Positions 1 through 10,929 of a stretch of DNA of 64,000 nt are shown here, one piece after another. The notes beneath the pieces were generated by a model. That model worked only from the letters and a program-made list of their open reading frames with translations, ran no database searches and was not told where the DNA came from. The translations under genes and the position numbers were made by a program. Each line of letters begins with the position of its first letter. Within the stretch, counting starts at the first letter, position 1. The DNA comes from Prorocentrum cordatum (lineage: Eukaryota; Sar; Dinophyceae; Prorocentrales; Prorocentraceae), in assembly GCA_963575745.1 (NCBI GenBank), contig CAUYUJ010018457.1:101501-165500 (forward strand). The letters run 5' to 3'.

Positions 1-485
1 CGCGCGGCGCGGGTGCCACCAGAGAAGGGGGGCATCGCGATGCAGGAGATGCCGCGCGCAAGTAGGGAAGCGGAATATCCCGCAGGTTGTGGGCGTCAAG
101 CTCGAGGATTCGGTTCGGTTGTTCACGTTAGCCCTGCGCCATTTACCGCGCGTGGAAGATGACCGGATTGAGGGTCCCAAACCTGTCAGAAACCGTCTGC
201 GTGAACCAATTGTCCAGCGGATAGGGCCGAAGGGCAATCCGTCATAGCCAGGGCCGAACTGGAGTCACCTATCTGCGGCAGCGCGAGCTCGATGTGCTCG
301 TTGACGACTCGGTCGCCGTTGGTTGTCTCCAGGATACGTTCGCGCCCTTGTCGTGCTCGAGTGGTCTCGCGCGGTGGGAGGTCGGACTTGTCTTGGATAT
401 GGTGGGCCGAGCCGCTGGCCAAGATCCACGCGCGTGACGGCGCCGCCGTGGACCGCGGGGGCGCAAGTGTAGGCGTTGCCAACTA
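1..485 (-). pseudogene. Ty1/copia-like retroelement protease region, decayed
   Basis: Read on the minus strand, one frame from 482 towards the window start looks like the protease segment of a copia-like polyprotein. It has AWILASGSAHHI where the family has a W-x-x-D-T/S-G-S-x-H block, then a stretch like ETTNGDRVVNEHIELALP and a CPSALSAGQLV block. The catalytic Asp of the D-T/S-G motif is Ala here, so the protease would be inactive. The same frame carries in-frame stops at 483-485, near 183 and near 108, yet stays protein-like between them (DPQSGHLPRAVNG, ILELDAHNLRDIPLPYL). The element is cut by the window start. Family assignment rests on motif recall, not a search. Confidence 0.6.
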
Positions 486-1049
486 GGCGCAAGTAGGAAA
501 AGGAAGTGCGTTGAGTTCGTCGCGCAACCGTGTTGCCGCCTCCTGCGATGCGCGGAGCGCGCGCGCACTGGCCTGTAACCGCCAATCTGGTAAGACGTCA
601 GGCACATCGACATTGTCACCTCTGCGGCGCGATGATTCCGTCCATGAGTACATTTTGTGTTTTACTCTGTAGGTAGTGATGTCCACGTTGTCCAAATCAA
701 AGATGACTTCCCGCGTTGCTGGGTCGGACAGGATCATGGTCCGCTCACGAGACACACAGGTGCGATCACGGCGTCGATCGCATCGACCTGCAGCGGGGGA
801 TAGGGCGCGATCGCGAGTGTAGGGTGATCGGCCGTGGCGCCTGGGAGGTGAACGGCCCCTAGTCCCCGCCGCTCCGGGTAGGAGAGCGGCCGCGGGCAGA
901 TTCCTGATGACATGGTCGAGGCGACGAGCGCGAACGTTGCGGGGGGCGGGGGGGGGGGCCATCCGCGAACCCCCGGAGATCGCGAGTCGGAGCGCCCCCG
1001 CGTCTTGGCGACGGCGCCCCTCGCCGTGACCAGCGCGCGCCCCTCGCAC
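486..1049 (-). pseudogene. copia-like polyprotein linker between gag and protease
   Basis: This minus-strand open frame is in phase with the downstream protease segment and separated from it by a single TAG (483-485). Its C-terminal half (TMILSDPATREVIFDLDNVD, then YRVKHKMYSWTESSRRRGD) is protein-like. The first ~90 residues are Arg/Pro/Ala-rich and may be spacer. The gag frame with the zinc finger lies one frame away, so the gag-to-pol transition needs a frameshift around 1050-1170, either programmed or from decay. I see no enzymatic motif here. Confidence 0.4.
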
Positions 1050-1129
1050 TGCGGGGGCAATGCCGGCCTTCTAGGGCGAAGGCCTCCGGCCCCCCGCACG
1101 TCGCGGGGAGAGCGCCCTGTCGCGGCTGT

Positions 1130-1990
1130 CCTTGCTGCGCTGCCAAGCAGGGCTCCGATCGGGAGTCGTAGCATCGGGGTTGATGTGAGCATTGCGGCGA
1201 GCTTCGGATCAGCGTGGGAAGTGCATTTCGGCATGCGGGGGTATCTGCAACGATCTCGGTTTGGGCAGGATCCGCGCTTGGCAACAGCAGAGCAGAAGTT
1301 ATGCCGGGGTCTGTCTTTCGTCGTTCGTCCTGAAGAGCGGCCAGTAGAAGACCGCCCCTCACGGTGGCCCCTGCCGCGAGTAGATGATCGTCGAGTGGGT
1401 CGCGTAGCAGGGGGGCTGCTAGAGCCCGCGCGCAACAGCTGGCACCTTTCACGGCGGCCCCTGCCACGAGTAGGTGTTCGTTGAGTGGGTCGCGTAGCAG
1501 GGCGACTGCTAGAGCCCGCGTGCAAGAGCTTGCACCTTTCCCTGTTCTTGCACCTTCCAGACTTGAACGCCGCGCAGATTGCAGAGTCGCGTCGGCTCGT
1601 TTCTTTCTTGAGGCTATGCTGGTTGCGCTCAAGTCGGTGGAGTTCTAGGTTGTCTAAAACACGCTGCCGAAGCCATTCGTAGTCGTGCGTGTCCTGCTTC
1701 ATCAAGTAATGTCGGCGCCTCTGAGGTCGGAATAATGACTCTATTATGTTTGTATCGGGTGGTTCGCGGCATTCCAACAATAGGTTGTCCCTATCCACTT
1801 AGACCGTTGGAGGTCGTCGACGCGCGCGCGCAGTAGCTCCTGCCTGCAGGCTCTAAGAGCTGCACAGTGCAGGCCTTTCGAACAGAGAAGTTATTGTGAG
1901 CACGAGTTCAACCTAATTCCGTGAGTGACGAGGCGCATCTGACTGGCGAGGAGAGAACCGATGTGCGGCATACTTGCGCGATGCGAGCGC
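1130..1990 (-). pseudogene. copia-like gag C-terminus with CCCH zinc finger
   Basis: The minus frame opening at 1798 encodes WLRQRVLDNLELHRLERNQ followed by a clear CCCH finger, C-x7-C-x5-C-x3-H (residues 75, 83, 89 and 93 of that frame; about 1520-1576). A second, degenerate finger follows with C169, C178 and C184 and Arg at the expected His position. CCCH fingers near the gag C-terminus are what I recall from dinoflagellate copia-like elements, where they should bind the RNA genome. Upstream, 1850-1990 resembles the gag locus at 33.26-33.34 kb (shared GTTCGAAAGGC), but the frame is broken there. An ordinary cellular CCCH protein is the alternative. Confidence 0.5.
1361..1540. repeat. 90-bp tandem duplication inside the gag zinc-finger coding region
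   Basis: Two adjacent 90-bp units (1361-1450 and 1451-1540) are about 85-90% alike. Ninety bp is exactly 30 codons, so the reading frame survives. The duplicated protein segment starts at the last Cys-His part of the first CCCH finger (RERCKLLHAGSSS, then RERCQLLRAGSSS). Confidence 0.8.
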
Positions 1991-2189
1991 GCCATTGAAG
2001 CTCACGCGCGCAAGTTAATAAAATTGAATGCCGGAGCGTCGCGCGCCCTCATCAAATAGCTCGCGCACGATTGATCGCGCTTTCGCATGAGATGTTCGAC
2101 GCACGCCGCATTGAGCGCGCGTTCTTGCTTGAGTGTTCCACGATGAGCGCCCGAGCGCGCGCCCGCATCTTGCATTTTTCTCGAGTGCG

Positions 2190-2710
2190 CATTGCGGCGG
2201 TAGAAATTTCTCGCACGCGCTCAACAGTATTACTTGCGCAACGAACGCCATAATTGTGGCGCGCGGGTGACGAAACAGAGCAACCAAGCGCATCGAAACA
2301 ACATTTCGTGGCGACGACAATGGCGGCGGTAGAGATTTCTCGCGCGCGCTCAACAACCGCTATTATTTGCGCAACGAACAGCATGCTGTTGTGGCGCGCG
2401 GGTGACGAAACAGAGCAACCAAGACAACATTTCGTGGTGGCGACACCAAATGCGCGACGCGTTCGTGGTCTTCCCGCGCGACGAGAGGTGCAGCGGGTGA
2501 CGAGACCGAGCGAACAAGCGCACCCATGAACAGTACGTGGTTGTTCGTGGTTTGTTCGTGGCCGTGTCGCGGCGACGAAACCGAATGCGCGGCGCTTGCG
2601 CGGTCTTTCCGCGCGACGAGTGGTGGCGGCGGGTGACGAAACCTACAAAAACAGCGCGCCCATGAACAGTGCATGGTTGTTCGTGGTTTGTTCGTGGGTG
2701 CGTCGCGGCG
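2190..2710. repeat. degenerate ~130-bp tandem repeat, about four units
   Basis: The block GCGGCGGTAGARATTTCTCGC recurs at 2194 and 2323. The block CCCATGAACAGT, followed by a TGTTCGTGG-rich tail, recurs near 2523 and 2660. Both give a period near 130 bp, and the shared motif GCGGGTGACGAAAC occurs in most units. Open frames here are short on both strands and look like by-products. From 1991 to 2189 I see no gene. Confidence 0.6.
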
Positions 2711-2719
2711 GGTGGCGAA

Positions 2720-3129
2720 GCGGTCGCCATGATCCAACATCGGGCCAAGCTATGTCCGCAACAGACCCTGATCGCTCACGCAGTGCACTCGCGCAAATGT
2801 TGAAGCATCGCGCAGTCACGCGCAGCGATGTTCAGCGCGGCGGCAGAGTTTGAGCCGCGTGGCTGGCGGGCGCAACCACGCGGCGGGCGCGGGCGCCCAT
2901 CGCGGTTGAAATTCAAGGTAGAGGCGGCGCGCCTTCAGTTCGGGGACAACACGTGGCGCCGCCGGGGCCCGACCGCGGGGCTGCCCACCAAGAGAGCAGC
3001 CCTGCCGGGCGGGGTCTGCAAGGTTGGGCGGTGCACGAGCATGCGCGGCAACTTGAAGGCGAGTCGGTTCGCTGCATGGGCCAGCGCGGGCCCTCGCGGG
3101 CGCGGAAGCGCCGCGGCGCTCGAGCCTCG
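2720..3129. other. no clear gene
   Basis: GC-rich sequence between the 130-bp repeat and the homopurine tract. Open frames exist on both strands, but none has a recognisable motif or a spliceable neighbour. Confidence 0.4.
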
Positions 3130-3523
3130 GCGAAAGGAGGAGGATGGGGGAAGAAAAAGGGGGGGTGAGGAAGAGGGGGAAAAGGACGACGAGGACGGGG
3201 GGGCAACGGGATGAAAACGAGGAGGCGGAGGAGGAGGAGGAGCAGAAGCAGGAACAGGAGCAGAATGAGGAGGATGAGGAGGAGGAGGAAGAGGAGGGGG
3301 ACGAGGAAAATGACGAGGATCAGGAGGAGGACCAGGACGAAGAAGAGAAGGAGCCCAGAGAAGGGGGGGCGGGCCGCAGGAGGAGGGCTCGCGGACTGGA
3401 GAGGGTGGGGCCGCGGGGAAGAGGGGGAGGGCGAGGCGGGCAATGCAGAAGACATCATCTTGCCCTGCGCTGCTTGCGGTGGGAAGGGGTGGAGGAGGGC
3501 AGTCGTCGCCCTCTCCATTCCCA

Positions 3524-3554
<31 letters not shown>

Positions 3555-3845
3555 GTTCGTCGTCGTCGTCGTTGGCGTTGTCGTTTTCGTCAGCGTTGTC
3601 GTTCCCAGCGTTGATCGACGTCGTCGCCCTCGTCGGCGTTGCCGCTGTCGGTCGCCTCGGTCGCTTCGGTCGTCGGTCGACGGGCCCGTCGCCCAAGCTA
3701 CTTCCAACGCGGCCCAACATAGCCCCACCCCCCCCCCCCCCGTGACACGGGGGAAGAGGGAGGGGGCAGGGGCGGAGCGTCGCGTGAGTCGCTCTGGCGG
3801 GGCTCGAGGCGCTCTCGCGGCAAAGCGCGGCCCCCGGGAAGTAGA

Positions 3846-3878
<33 letters not shown>

Positions 3879-4935
3879 CATCAGCAGGGGGATGAGCATT
3901 CTGAGGGAGAGGAGGGCGACGGGGAGGATGAGGAGTTGGAAAAGGACACGGAGGAGAAGGAGCACGAGCAGGAGCAGGAGGATGATGAGGATGAGGATGA
4001 GGATGAGGATGATGAGGACGAGGATGATGATGGTGATGATGATGATGATGTTGATGATGCAGATGCTGATGCTGATGCTGATGCTGCTGCTGATGATGAT
4101 GATGATGAGAAGGAGGAGAAGGAGGAACAGCAGAAGGAGCTAGCAGGAGGAGGAGAACAACGAGGCGCAGGAGGAGGAGGAGGAATAGGAGGAGAGGAGG
4201 ACGAGGGAGAAGGAAGAACGAGGTGGAGCGAAGAGCGGCGAGGAGGAGCAAGAGGATATGAGGAGGAGGTGTGGAATGGAGGAGGCGGAGGAGGGTGGGA
4301 GAGGAGGAGGGAGGCGGAGGGAGGGAGGGAGGGGGGTGGGGGGGGAGGGGGGTAAGCGGGGGGGGGGAAGGGGGGGGGGGGGGGGAAGGGGGGGGGGAAG
4401 GGCAGTGGGGGCGCCCCTCGGCGTTCAAGCGAGGCCCGATGCGCCTCAGCGAACCGCCGCGCCCCCGGGGAGGAAGGATGATGAGGAGGAGGATGGCGGG
4501 GAAGCAGCAGCAGCATCAGGGAGAGGAGGGCAGGGGGAAGGGGGGGAGAAAAGAAAATATGAAGACGAGGACGTGGACTAGGAGACCAGGGGAGAAAGGG
4601 GAGAACGAAGAGGAGGTGGGCGGCGGGGTGGGGAAGGGCGGGGGGCGAAACGGGCACGCCGAGGGAAGGGGCAGCAGGGGCAGGAGCAGGAGCAGGAGCA
4701 TAAGGAGGAGCAGAAGGCGGAGGATGATGAGGAGGAGGGGGAGAAGGAGGGGAACGAGGAAGAGGAGGGGGAGGAGGAGGAGGAGGTGGAAGAGGCGCGG
4801 GGGGGGAGGAGGAGGAGGAAGAGGAGGAGGAGGAGGAGAAGGAGGAGGAGGAGGAGGGGGAGGACGAGGAGGGGGGAAGGATGAGGAGGAGGAGGATGAG
4901 GAAGAGGAGGAGGAGGAGGAGGAGGAGGAGGAGGG
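3130..4935. repeat. long homopurine/GGA, GAC and GAT microsatellite tract
   Basis: The plus strand is almost entirely G and A in GGA/GAG units, with a GTC block at 3520-3610, a G29 run at 3847-3875 and a GAT block near 3975-4110. Three short non-repetitive islands (3080-3125, 3775-3840, 4408-4475) resemble each other loosely. The long Asp/Glu/Arg-rich open frames here are translation of the repeat, not genes. Confidence 0.9.
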
Positions 4936-5340
4936 CACGCCAACCTCCGTGGCGGCAAGAGAGGCAGCGCTCAGCTCACCACTACGCTGTTCCGCCGGGC
5001 CACGGAGATCAGGGAGCACCGCGAAGCGCAGCTTTGGGGCGCCGTCCTTGATTCCGCCCCACCTCCTTTGCGCGCCAGGCGGAAGACTACCGCAGAGCAC
5101 GACGTCATGACGGCGCGCAAACTCGCGGAGGCAGGCGCCGTGGGCAAAGCTACGAGAGTCCTCCGCGAAGCACTCGAAATTGCCGGGGACCAGCTGACCC
5201 TGCAAGCCGCGCCGCAGCTCTTCCCACACCATCAACCACAGCCACCAGCAGCCTACGACGAACAGGACGACGAGCAGCAACAGTTCGAGCTACACTTCGC
5301 CAAAGCCTTGCGGGCCGCGTGTGCTTGTACCCGCGCTGCT
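4936..5340 (+). pseudogene. non-LTR reverse transcriptase ORF, 5' segment left of an inversion
   Basis: Coding character begins as soon as the GGA tract ends. Frame 1 reads TTLFRRATEIREHREAQLWG, then DVMTARKLAEAGAVGKATRVL, and is open back to a stop at 4882. This resembles the region upstream of the RT domain in dinoflagellate non-LTR elements. The frame is protein-like until 5340 (…TRAA). It then runs into sequence that makes sense only on the opposite strand. No convincing start codon is visible; the 5' end is probably truncated by, or fused to, the purine repeat. Confidence 0.6.
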
Positions 5341-5608
5341 TGCCGCGAAGCCCCTCGGCGACCTCGTCCGCCGCCATTTTGTTGACCGCCCTGGGCGCGA
5401 GACGGCGGAGCGGGCTGGCGAGGTTGATGGGGCGGATTCGGGTGGGGCTCTTGGTGGGCGGGAGGAGGCGGGCGGCCGTCGCCAGTTCCTGCGCTTCCTG
5501 CGGGAGGGTGCCGCGGGCTAGTGCTGCGGCCACTGTGGCCAGGGCACACAGAGCGGACACGTCAGTTTGGACGAGTTGGAAGTGCTCGTGCCGCCACCCG
5601 TCGGGCCC
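5341..5608 (-). pseudogene. inverted segment of the reverse transcriptase ORF (RT motifs 0-2)
   Basis: On the minus strand this segment encodes GPDGWRHEHFQL, then ALARGTLPQEAQELATAARL and IRPINLASPLRRLAPRAVNK, the N-terminal fingers part of an RT domain. The rest of the domain (motifs A, B' and C) lies on the plus strand on the right. The segment is bounded by GCGCTGCT (5333-5340) and its reverse complement AGCAGCGC (5609-5616). Flipping it joins TRAA to GPDGW on the left and LRGKQR to FVLVAGAEL on the right, both in frame. Confidence 0.8.
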
Positions 5609-7545
5609 AGCAGCGCTTCGTTTTGGTGGCTGGGGCGGAACTGGTCCACGAGCACGTGTCCACTGCCCGCCGCGTCCGCCCGGACTACGCCGCGCTCTCT
5701 CTGGGCGCTGCAGACGCCTTCCAGAACCTGAGCAGGGTGTACATCAACGAAGGTATCGATACTCACTGCCCAAAACTCCGCCGATGGGCAAGAGGCTTCC
5801 TGCCGGACGCCGGGCAGGTAGTCTACCGCGACACCGGGGGCAGACGACGCATTTGGAACCAAACGACGGGGATCTTCCAGGGGTGCGGCATGGCCACCAC
5901 GCTCTTCTGCCTCGGACTCGACCGAGCCCTCGAGAGGGCCAAACACCAACTCGACGCAGCAGGTGTACAACACGAGCTCTTCGGCTACATCGACGACCTT
6001 ACCATCCTTGCGAAGCCTGAAGACCTGCCCACCATATACGCAGCATACACCAACGCACTCAGCCAAGCCGGCCTCCAAACACGCGTCGACAAATGTGAGG
6101 TGTGGGCGAGGAATCCTGCCGCGATACCAGCGGGCCTACCCGTGCCGCGAGTAGAGCAGCCCACGATCTTACGACAACACGCCGACGACCACTCCGGCCT
6201 GGCACCGACGCCGGTAACCGCCGACCAGCACGCCGAGGAGGGCAGCCTGCACTCGCCCGCCTCGCCGCGACTACAACGCCAACGAACCAGGAGGACGACT
6301 GCCATGGCCAGACTCATGGACCTTCACAAAGCCGGCCTAGACGTGCAGACGTCTTTGGTACTTCTGCGAACCCTCGCTGCAGGAGACATGACTTGGCACA
6401 TGCGCACCACCGGGGTCCCCGCCCAAACGGCGACACAGCTCGACGCCGACCTACTCAGCACACTGGAGGAGCTAGTACAAACGCACGACCTCACAGCGGA
6501 GCAGAAAGAGAAATACTGGCACCCTGTCGCTTTGGGCGGCTTGGGATTCCAGAGCGTGAGCGCAGAGCGCCTGGATGCCCAAGCGGCCTCGTGGGCGCTC
6601 TGCGAGAAGCCAGTGCTCCAGCGACTGGGCCTCCGCGACAGAGATGACCTTCCCCACTACTGCCCGGGCTTGAGACCGGCGCTCCACCGCCCCCAGAGCA
6701 CTGTCAACGCGCTGACTCAGGAAGAGGCAGCACAGCAGGCGCCCGACACGGAGCCGCCCGACACCACCCAGCGGCGCTTTACCAGGCACAGGCGGCACGC
6801 AGAGTGGACGCAGTGGCTGCGACGCACCCAGACGGAACCGCATCAACGGGCCTGGGCTCTTACAGGCAAGGGGGCAGGCGCGTGGCTCGGGCCGCCCACG
6901 CGGCCCGACCACCACCTCGCTGACGCCCACTTCAGGATGGCCGTGAGACACAGACTCGGAGGTCTCGCACGCGCAGCTGACGGCCCCTGCCCCTTCAGAA
7001 AGGAGGGCGGAACCCTCTGCGCCGGCACCGTCGACACTAACGGACGCCACGCGCTTTGCTGCTCCTACGGCGGCTTCATGGTTAAGAGGCACAACAACCT
7101 GCGCGACACCATCGCGCGAGCCCTACGTGAAGCCGGCATTTGCGACATCGCAATCGAGCCATGGATTCGCCCGCCCACCGGGCCGGGCAATCCGGGTCTC
7201 CGCGCGGACCTCAGGTGCACCGACAGTGACGGCCAGTGGGCTCATCTGGACTTAACGATCGTGCATCCCGCCTCGCAGCAGAGCCTGCAGGCCGGCGGGG
7301 CCCACGCCCAAGGCACCGCTGCGAGACTGGCCGAACAGGCCAAGCGCCGCAAATACAACGGAGTCGCTGGTTTCCAACCCCTCGGCTTCGAAGTGTCGGG
7401 AGCCATGGGCGAGTCCACCCGGAAATGGCTCGCGCAGCAAGTGCCTGAGGGCCCTGGGCGACTGGAGACTCTCAGCACTCTCCACCGGTCCATCGCCACC
7501 TGCGCGGTCCGGGAGGTGGCGCGCACGCTCATCAGCGCTGCCTGA
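5609..7545 (+). CDS. non-LTR retrotransposon reverse transcriptase with C-terminal restriction-like endonuclease
   Basis: This is the main plus-strand part of the element. RT motif A is AALSLGAADAFQNLSR, motif B' is GIFQGCGMATTLFCLGLD and the catalytic motif C is FGYIDDL (5980-6000). The C-terminal third has a Cys/His cluster (C about 6990, C about 7018, then GRHALCC and GGFMVKRHN), then RADL (about 7203) and HLDLTIVHP. That fits the zinc knuckle plus PD-(D/E)xK endonuclease of R2/NeSL-type elements. Such proteins nick target DNA and reverse-transcribe their own RNA there. The frame is open to a TGA at 7543-7545. The first ~30 codons of the nominal open frame (5521-5610) are antisense of the inverted segment. 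The C-terminal domain looks intact, but the inversion makes the element non-functional as read. Confidence 0.85.
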
Positions 7546-7659
7546 GATGGTCGTCGGGCCAGCCAGCGCGCCTAACGCAGGGGTCTGGTGGCTCGCACCC
7601 CTGGGCCTGGAACCGGCGGCCTAGCACGACGACGGCACCAGCGCGAGAACAGCGCTGCT

Positions 7660-7770
7660 GCGCGAGGGCGCACGAGGACAGCACTAGGACAGCACGAGGA
7701 CAGCGCAGGCACGAGGACAGCACGAGGACAGCACGAGGACAGCACGAGGACAACACTAGCACGAGGAGGG
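7660..7770. repeat. 11-bp minisatellite (ACAGCACGAGG)n
   Basis: About eight near-perfect copies of ACAGCACGAGG follow the retroelement stop codon. From 7771 to about 7990 the sequence is GC-rich low complexity (CGAGGAGG, then GCGGGCGCGGGCGC) with no gene. Confidence 0.85.
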
Positions 7771-7990
7771 GAAGGGGCGCCGAGGAGGCGCGCCGAGGAG
7801 GAGAGGCGAGGCCGAGGAGGAGGAACGCCGAGGAGGAGCGCCGAGGAGGAGCGGCGGAAGCAGGTGGGGAGCAGCAGCGGCGCTAGGCGGCCGCGGGCGC
7901 CCGGCCCGCCGCGGCGGCGGGCGCGGGCGCGGGCGCGCGCGGCGCGGCCCGCGGTGCGTCGCCCGCTCGCGGTCCGCCGCCCCGGGGCCC

Positions 7991-8330
7991 TCCTCGGACC
8001 CGAGGGCCCTGGGGCACCGAGGAGGGGGAGGGGGAGGGGGAGGGGGAGGGGGAAAGGCGGAGGAAAGGAGGAGGAAGATGGGGAGGAGGAGGAGGAGGAG
8101 GAGGAGGAGGAGGAGGAGGAGGAGGGGGAGGGGGGAGGGGGAGGAAGGGAGGAGGGAGGAGGAGGGGAGGAGGAGGAGGAGGAGGAGAGGAGGAAGTGGA
8201 GGAGGAGGAGGGGGGGGGAGGAGGAGGAGCGAGGATGCGGGAGGAGGAGGAGGAGGAGAGGACGAGGAGGGAGAAGGAGGACGAGGAGGGGAGGAGGAGG
8301 AGGGGGAGGAGGAGGAGGAGGAGGAGGAGG
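7991..8330. repeat. GGA/GGGA microsatellite
   Basis: Homopurine plus strand made of GAGGGG and GGA units, ending at the inverted-repeat element copy A. Confidence 0.9.
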
Positions 8331-8335
8331 AAGGG

Positions 8336-8538
8336 ATTAGGCCTCCGGATTGGGGTCGGAAGTAGATGGGCGTCGGAGGATCGCCCCTTATCGCCGATGG
8401 GGCCAGTTGTCCCCATGTCGACCGTCGCAGGTGCATCGCCGAAGTCGGCGATGCATCGCCGATGCATCGCCGATGCATCGCCGATGCATCGCCGATCCTT
8501 CGACCCCATCTACTCGGGCCCCACCTGGGAGGCCTCGG
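8336..8538. mobile_element. introner-like inverted-repeat element, family I, copy A
   Basis: The termini read TAGGCCTCCGGATTGGGG on the left and the complement of GAGGCCTCCCAGGTGGGG on the right. The inner arms repeat GTAGATGG and GGTCGGAGGATC and their complements. The centre is a run of GCATCGCCGATGCATCGCC units. The flanking 5-mers (aaggg and gagga) do not match well, so the target duplication is lost or hidden by the adjacent GGA repeat. Both flanks resemble those of copy C. Confidence 0.75.
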
Positions 8539-8899
8539 GAGGAGCTCTCTCTTGGACACCTCGCGCCCTCGCGTGGCCCCCGAGCCCGGCGCGGGCCCCC
8601 CCCGCCGCCGCGCTGCTGGCAGCGCAGCGGCCGCGCGATGGCTGCAGGCCATCCGCTCAGCCGTCCGGGGGGGGGGGGGGGCAGGTTGCCCCCCTCCTCC
8701 TCCTAGCCCCCCCCTCTCCTCTGCGGGTTGAGGCTCCAACTCAAGGCGCCCGAAAGGCGCGCGAAATGCGTCGCACAAGCGCTTAAGCATCCGGCTCCCT
8801 CCTTTTTTCCTGGGGCTCCTCCTCCTCCTCCTCCTCCTCCTCCTTCTCCTCCTCCTCCTCCTCCTCCTCCGCCTCCTCCTCCTCCTCCTCCTGACTCAC
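8539..8899. other. intron/3' region of gene X with a CCT microsatellite
   Basis: On the minus strand this follows exon d of gene X, beginning with the donor GTGAGT at 8899-8894. It holds a CCT tract (8817-8890). A possible further exon reads KRLCDAFRAPFGRLELEPQ on the minus strand (about 8784-8700, after TTAAG). A G run lies near 8670. No stop codon for gene X could be assigned. Confidence 0.35.
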
Positions 8900-9100
8900 C
8901 CCCGTTGATTTCGCCCTCGCGTCCAAACCGAAACCCTGGGGGCGTTCCAGGAGCGACGCCAACCTGTCGGGCTCCTCGGCAGAGAGACCCGCCCAGCGAG
9001 GTGCAACCGCGAGGAGGTACCTTTGGAGCGTGCGCTGCATGACGGTGCGGGGGTCGACCTCGGAGCCGATGGCAGCGATCTTCCCCATGAAGTCTTCGTC
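8900..9100 (-). CDS. gene X exon d (DEDF/M domain)
   Basis: Encodes DEDFMGKIAAIGSEVDPRTV, then QRTLQRYLLAVAPRWAGLSA and a RPQGFGLDARAKSTG tail, 67 codons in phase 0. The exon is preceded by CGCGAG and ends at ACGGGG before GTGAGT, a canonical donor. It joins in frame to exon c (…NPRWTRAFQ), giving AFQDEDFMGK, a junction that matches my memory of a multicopy dinoflagellate protein family. The upstream intron border is irregular: the G shared by both sides allows GG-AG or GC-GG readings. Function unknown. Confidence 0.7.
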
Positions 9101-9104
9101 CTCG

Positions 9105-9860
<756 letters not shown>

Positions 9861-10050
9861 ACCGGAAGGAGGCTTCCCGTTTGTCGCCCCTTCCCTCCTG
9901 CTTCCCACTCCTGTTCCCTTTTGCTTTCCACTCCTCCTCCTTCTCCTCCTCCTCCTCCCACCCCTCCCCCGCCCTCCTCCTCCCTCTCCTGCTAGCGCTT
10001 CGGTTGCGTTTTCTTCTCCCCCCCTCCTCCTCCTCGCCCTCCTCTGCGCC

Positions 10051-10929
10051 CTGGAAGGCGCGAGTCCAGCGTGGGTTGAGGAACGGGGGCTTGCCGAGAT
10101 CAATCAGCGCCTCAGCGAAGTAGTGGAACTTCGGGCGCAGAAACCACCGATGCTTCCCGCGGGCTTGGGCGTCGCTGGCCAAGTACTGGTAGGCGCCCAG
10201 GAAACGCCTCCCGAACTGGACGATGTCCTGCGCCACCTTCACCTCGATCATCATCGGCGACGCGTCCAACGTGCCCAGGTGCGCACATAGGAAAAACATC
10301 ATGGCCGACCGCATCTGCGACAAGGTTCGGTCGCCGTCGTGGTCCGCCTCCTCGACGCGCAGCTCCGACAAGAAGAACACGATGGGCTTCGCATGGGCCC
10401 CTTTCACTGCAGACTGGAGGATCGGGTAGTGCTTCCAGCTCTTGTTCAAACCGATGCACTGCTCACTGAATGCGCGTGGCGGGCAAGCGATTATACGATA
10501 TTTGCGCCAATCTCCGAACTTGATGTACGTGCTCTTGAGCGCCTCATTGTATGTGAGGTGCGGGTACAACGCTCCATCTGAAACGATCGTGGCCATCACG
10601 GAGGCGCATGCGTCCTTGAATATACCCAAATACATGGCGTGGAGGATGTCATCGTGGATTATCTCGAGCTTGAAACCTGGAATATTCATCCACGGGGTGA
10701 CGTCTTTCAACTGTGTGATTCTCAAGTACGCATCGTTGCCGAAGCGGGCTTGCCTCCACAACGCGTTCTCGCTGAAGTCTCCGTGCGAAAGCTCGGGGGC
10801 GCAGTTAGGCTTGCACTTCATTGCGAAACACCTGTAACATATAGAGTTGCACTGCGCGCTGTTGACCATGAAATGGCACTCCTTGCGCGCCTTCCTGTCC
10901 CCCTTCCAGCCAGCGAGCACTAGCCTCAT
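10051..10929 (-). CDS. gene X exon c (central domain, transposase-like features)
   Basis: A clean 293-codon exon in phase 0 at both ends. It starts MRLVLAGWKGDRKARKECHF after the acceptor GACAAG and ends …FLNPRWTRAFQ. It contains a Cys-rich cluster (CHFMVNSAQCNSICYRCFA, then CKPNC), a KLEIIHDDILHAMYLGIFKD block and a FLRPKFHYFAEALIDLG block. The D-D-x-x-H...LG pattern is loosely reminiscent of the Tnp2/Plavaka class of DDE transposases, but I cannot place all three acidic residues. I recall similar proteins in many copies in dinoflagellate genomes, without a known function. Exon b joins upstream in frame, exon d downstream. Confidence 0.75.

Noticed and set aside
3440-3490. CAACGGKGW, resembling a DnaJ zinc-finger C-x-x-C-x-G-x-G
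   Set aside because: A single occurrence in a short island between repeats. DnaJ fingers come as four repeats.
3130-4935. Long Asp/Glu-, Arg/Gly- and Pro/Ser-rich open frames over the purine tract
   Set aside because: They are direct translations of GGA/GAC/GAT repeats in all frames of both strands and have no unique sequence.
5518-6078. 186-residue minus-strand frame opposite the RT
   Set aside because: It is the antisense shadow of the plus-strand RT with motifs B' and C; only 5341-5608 is genuine minus-sense RT.
7588-8340. 250-residue plus-strand frame after the RT
   Set aside because: Composed of the 11-bp minisatellite and GGA repeat.
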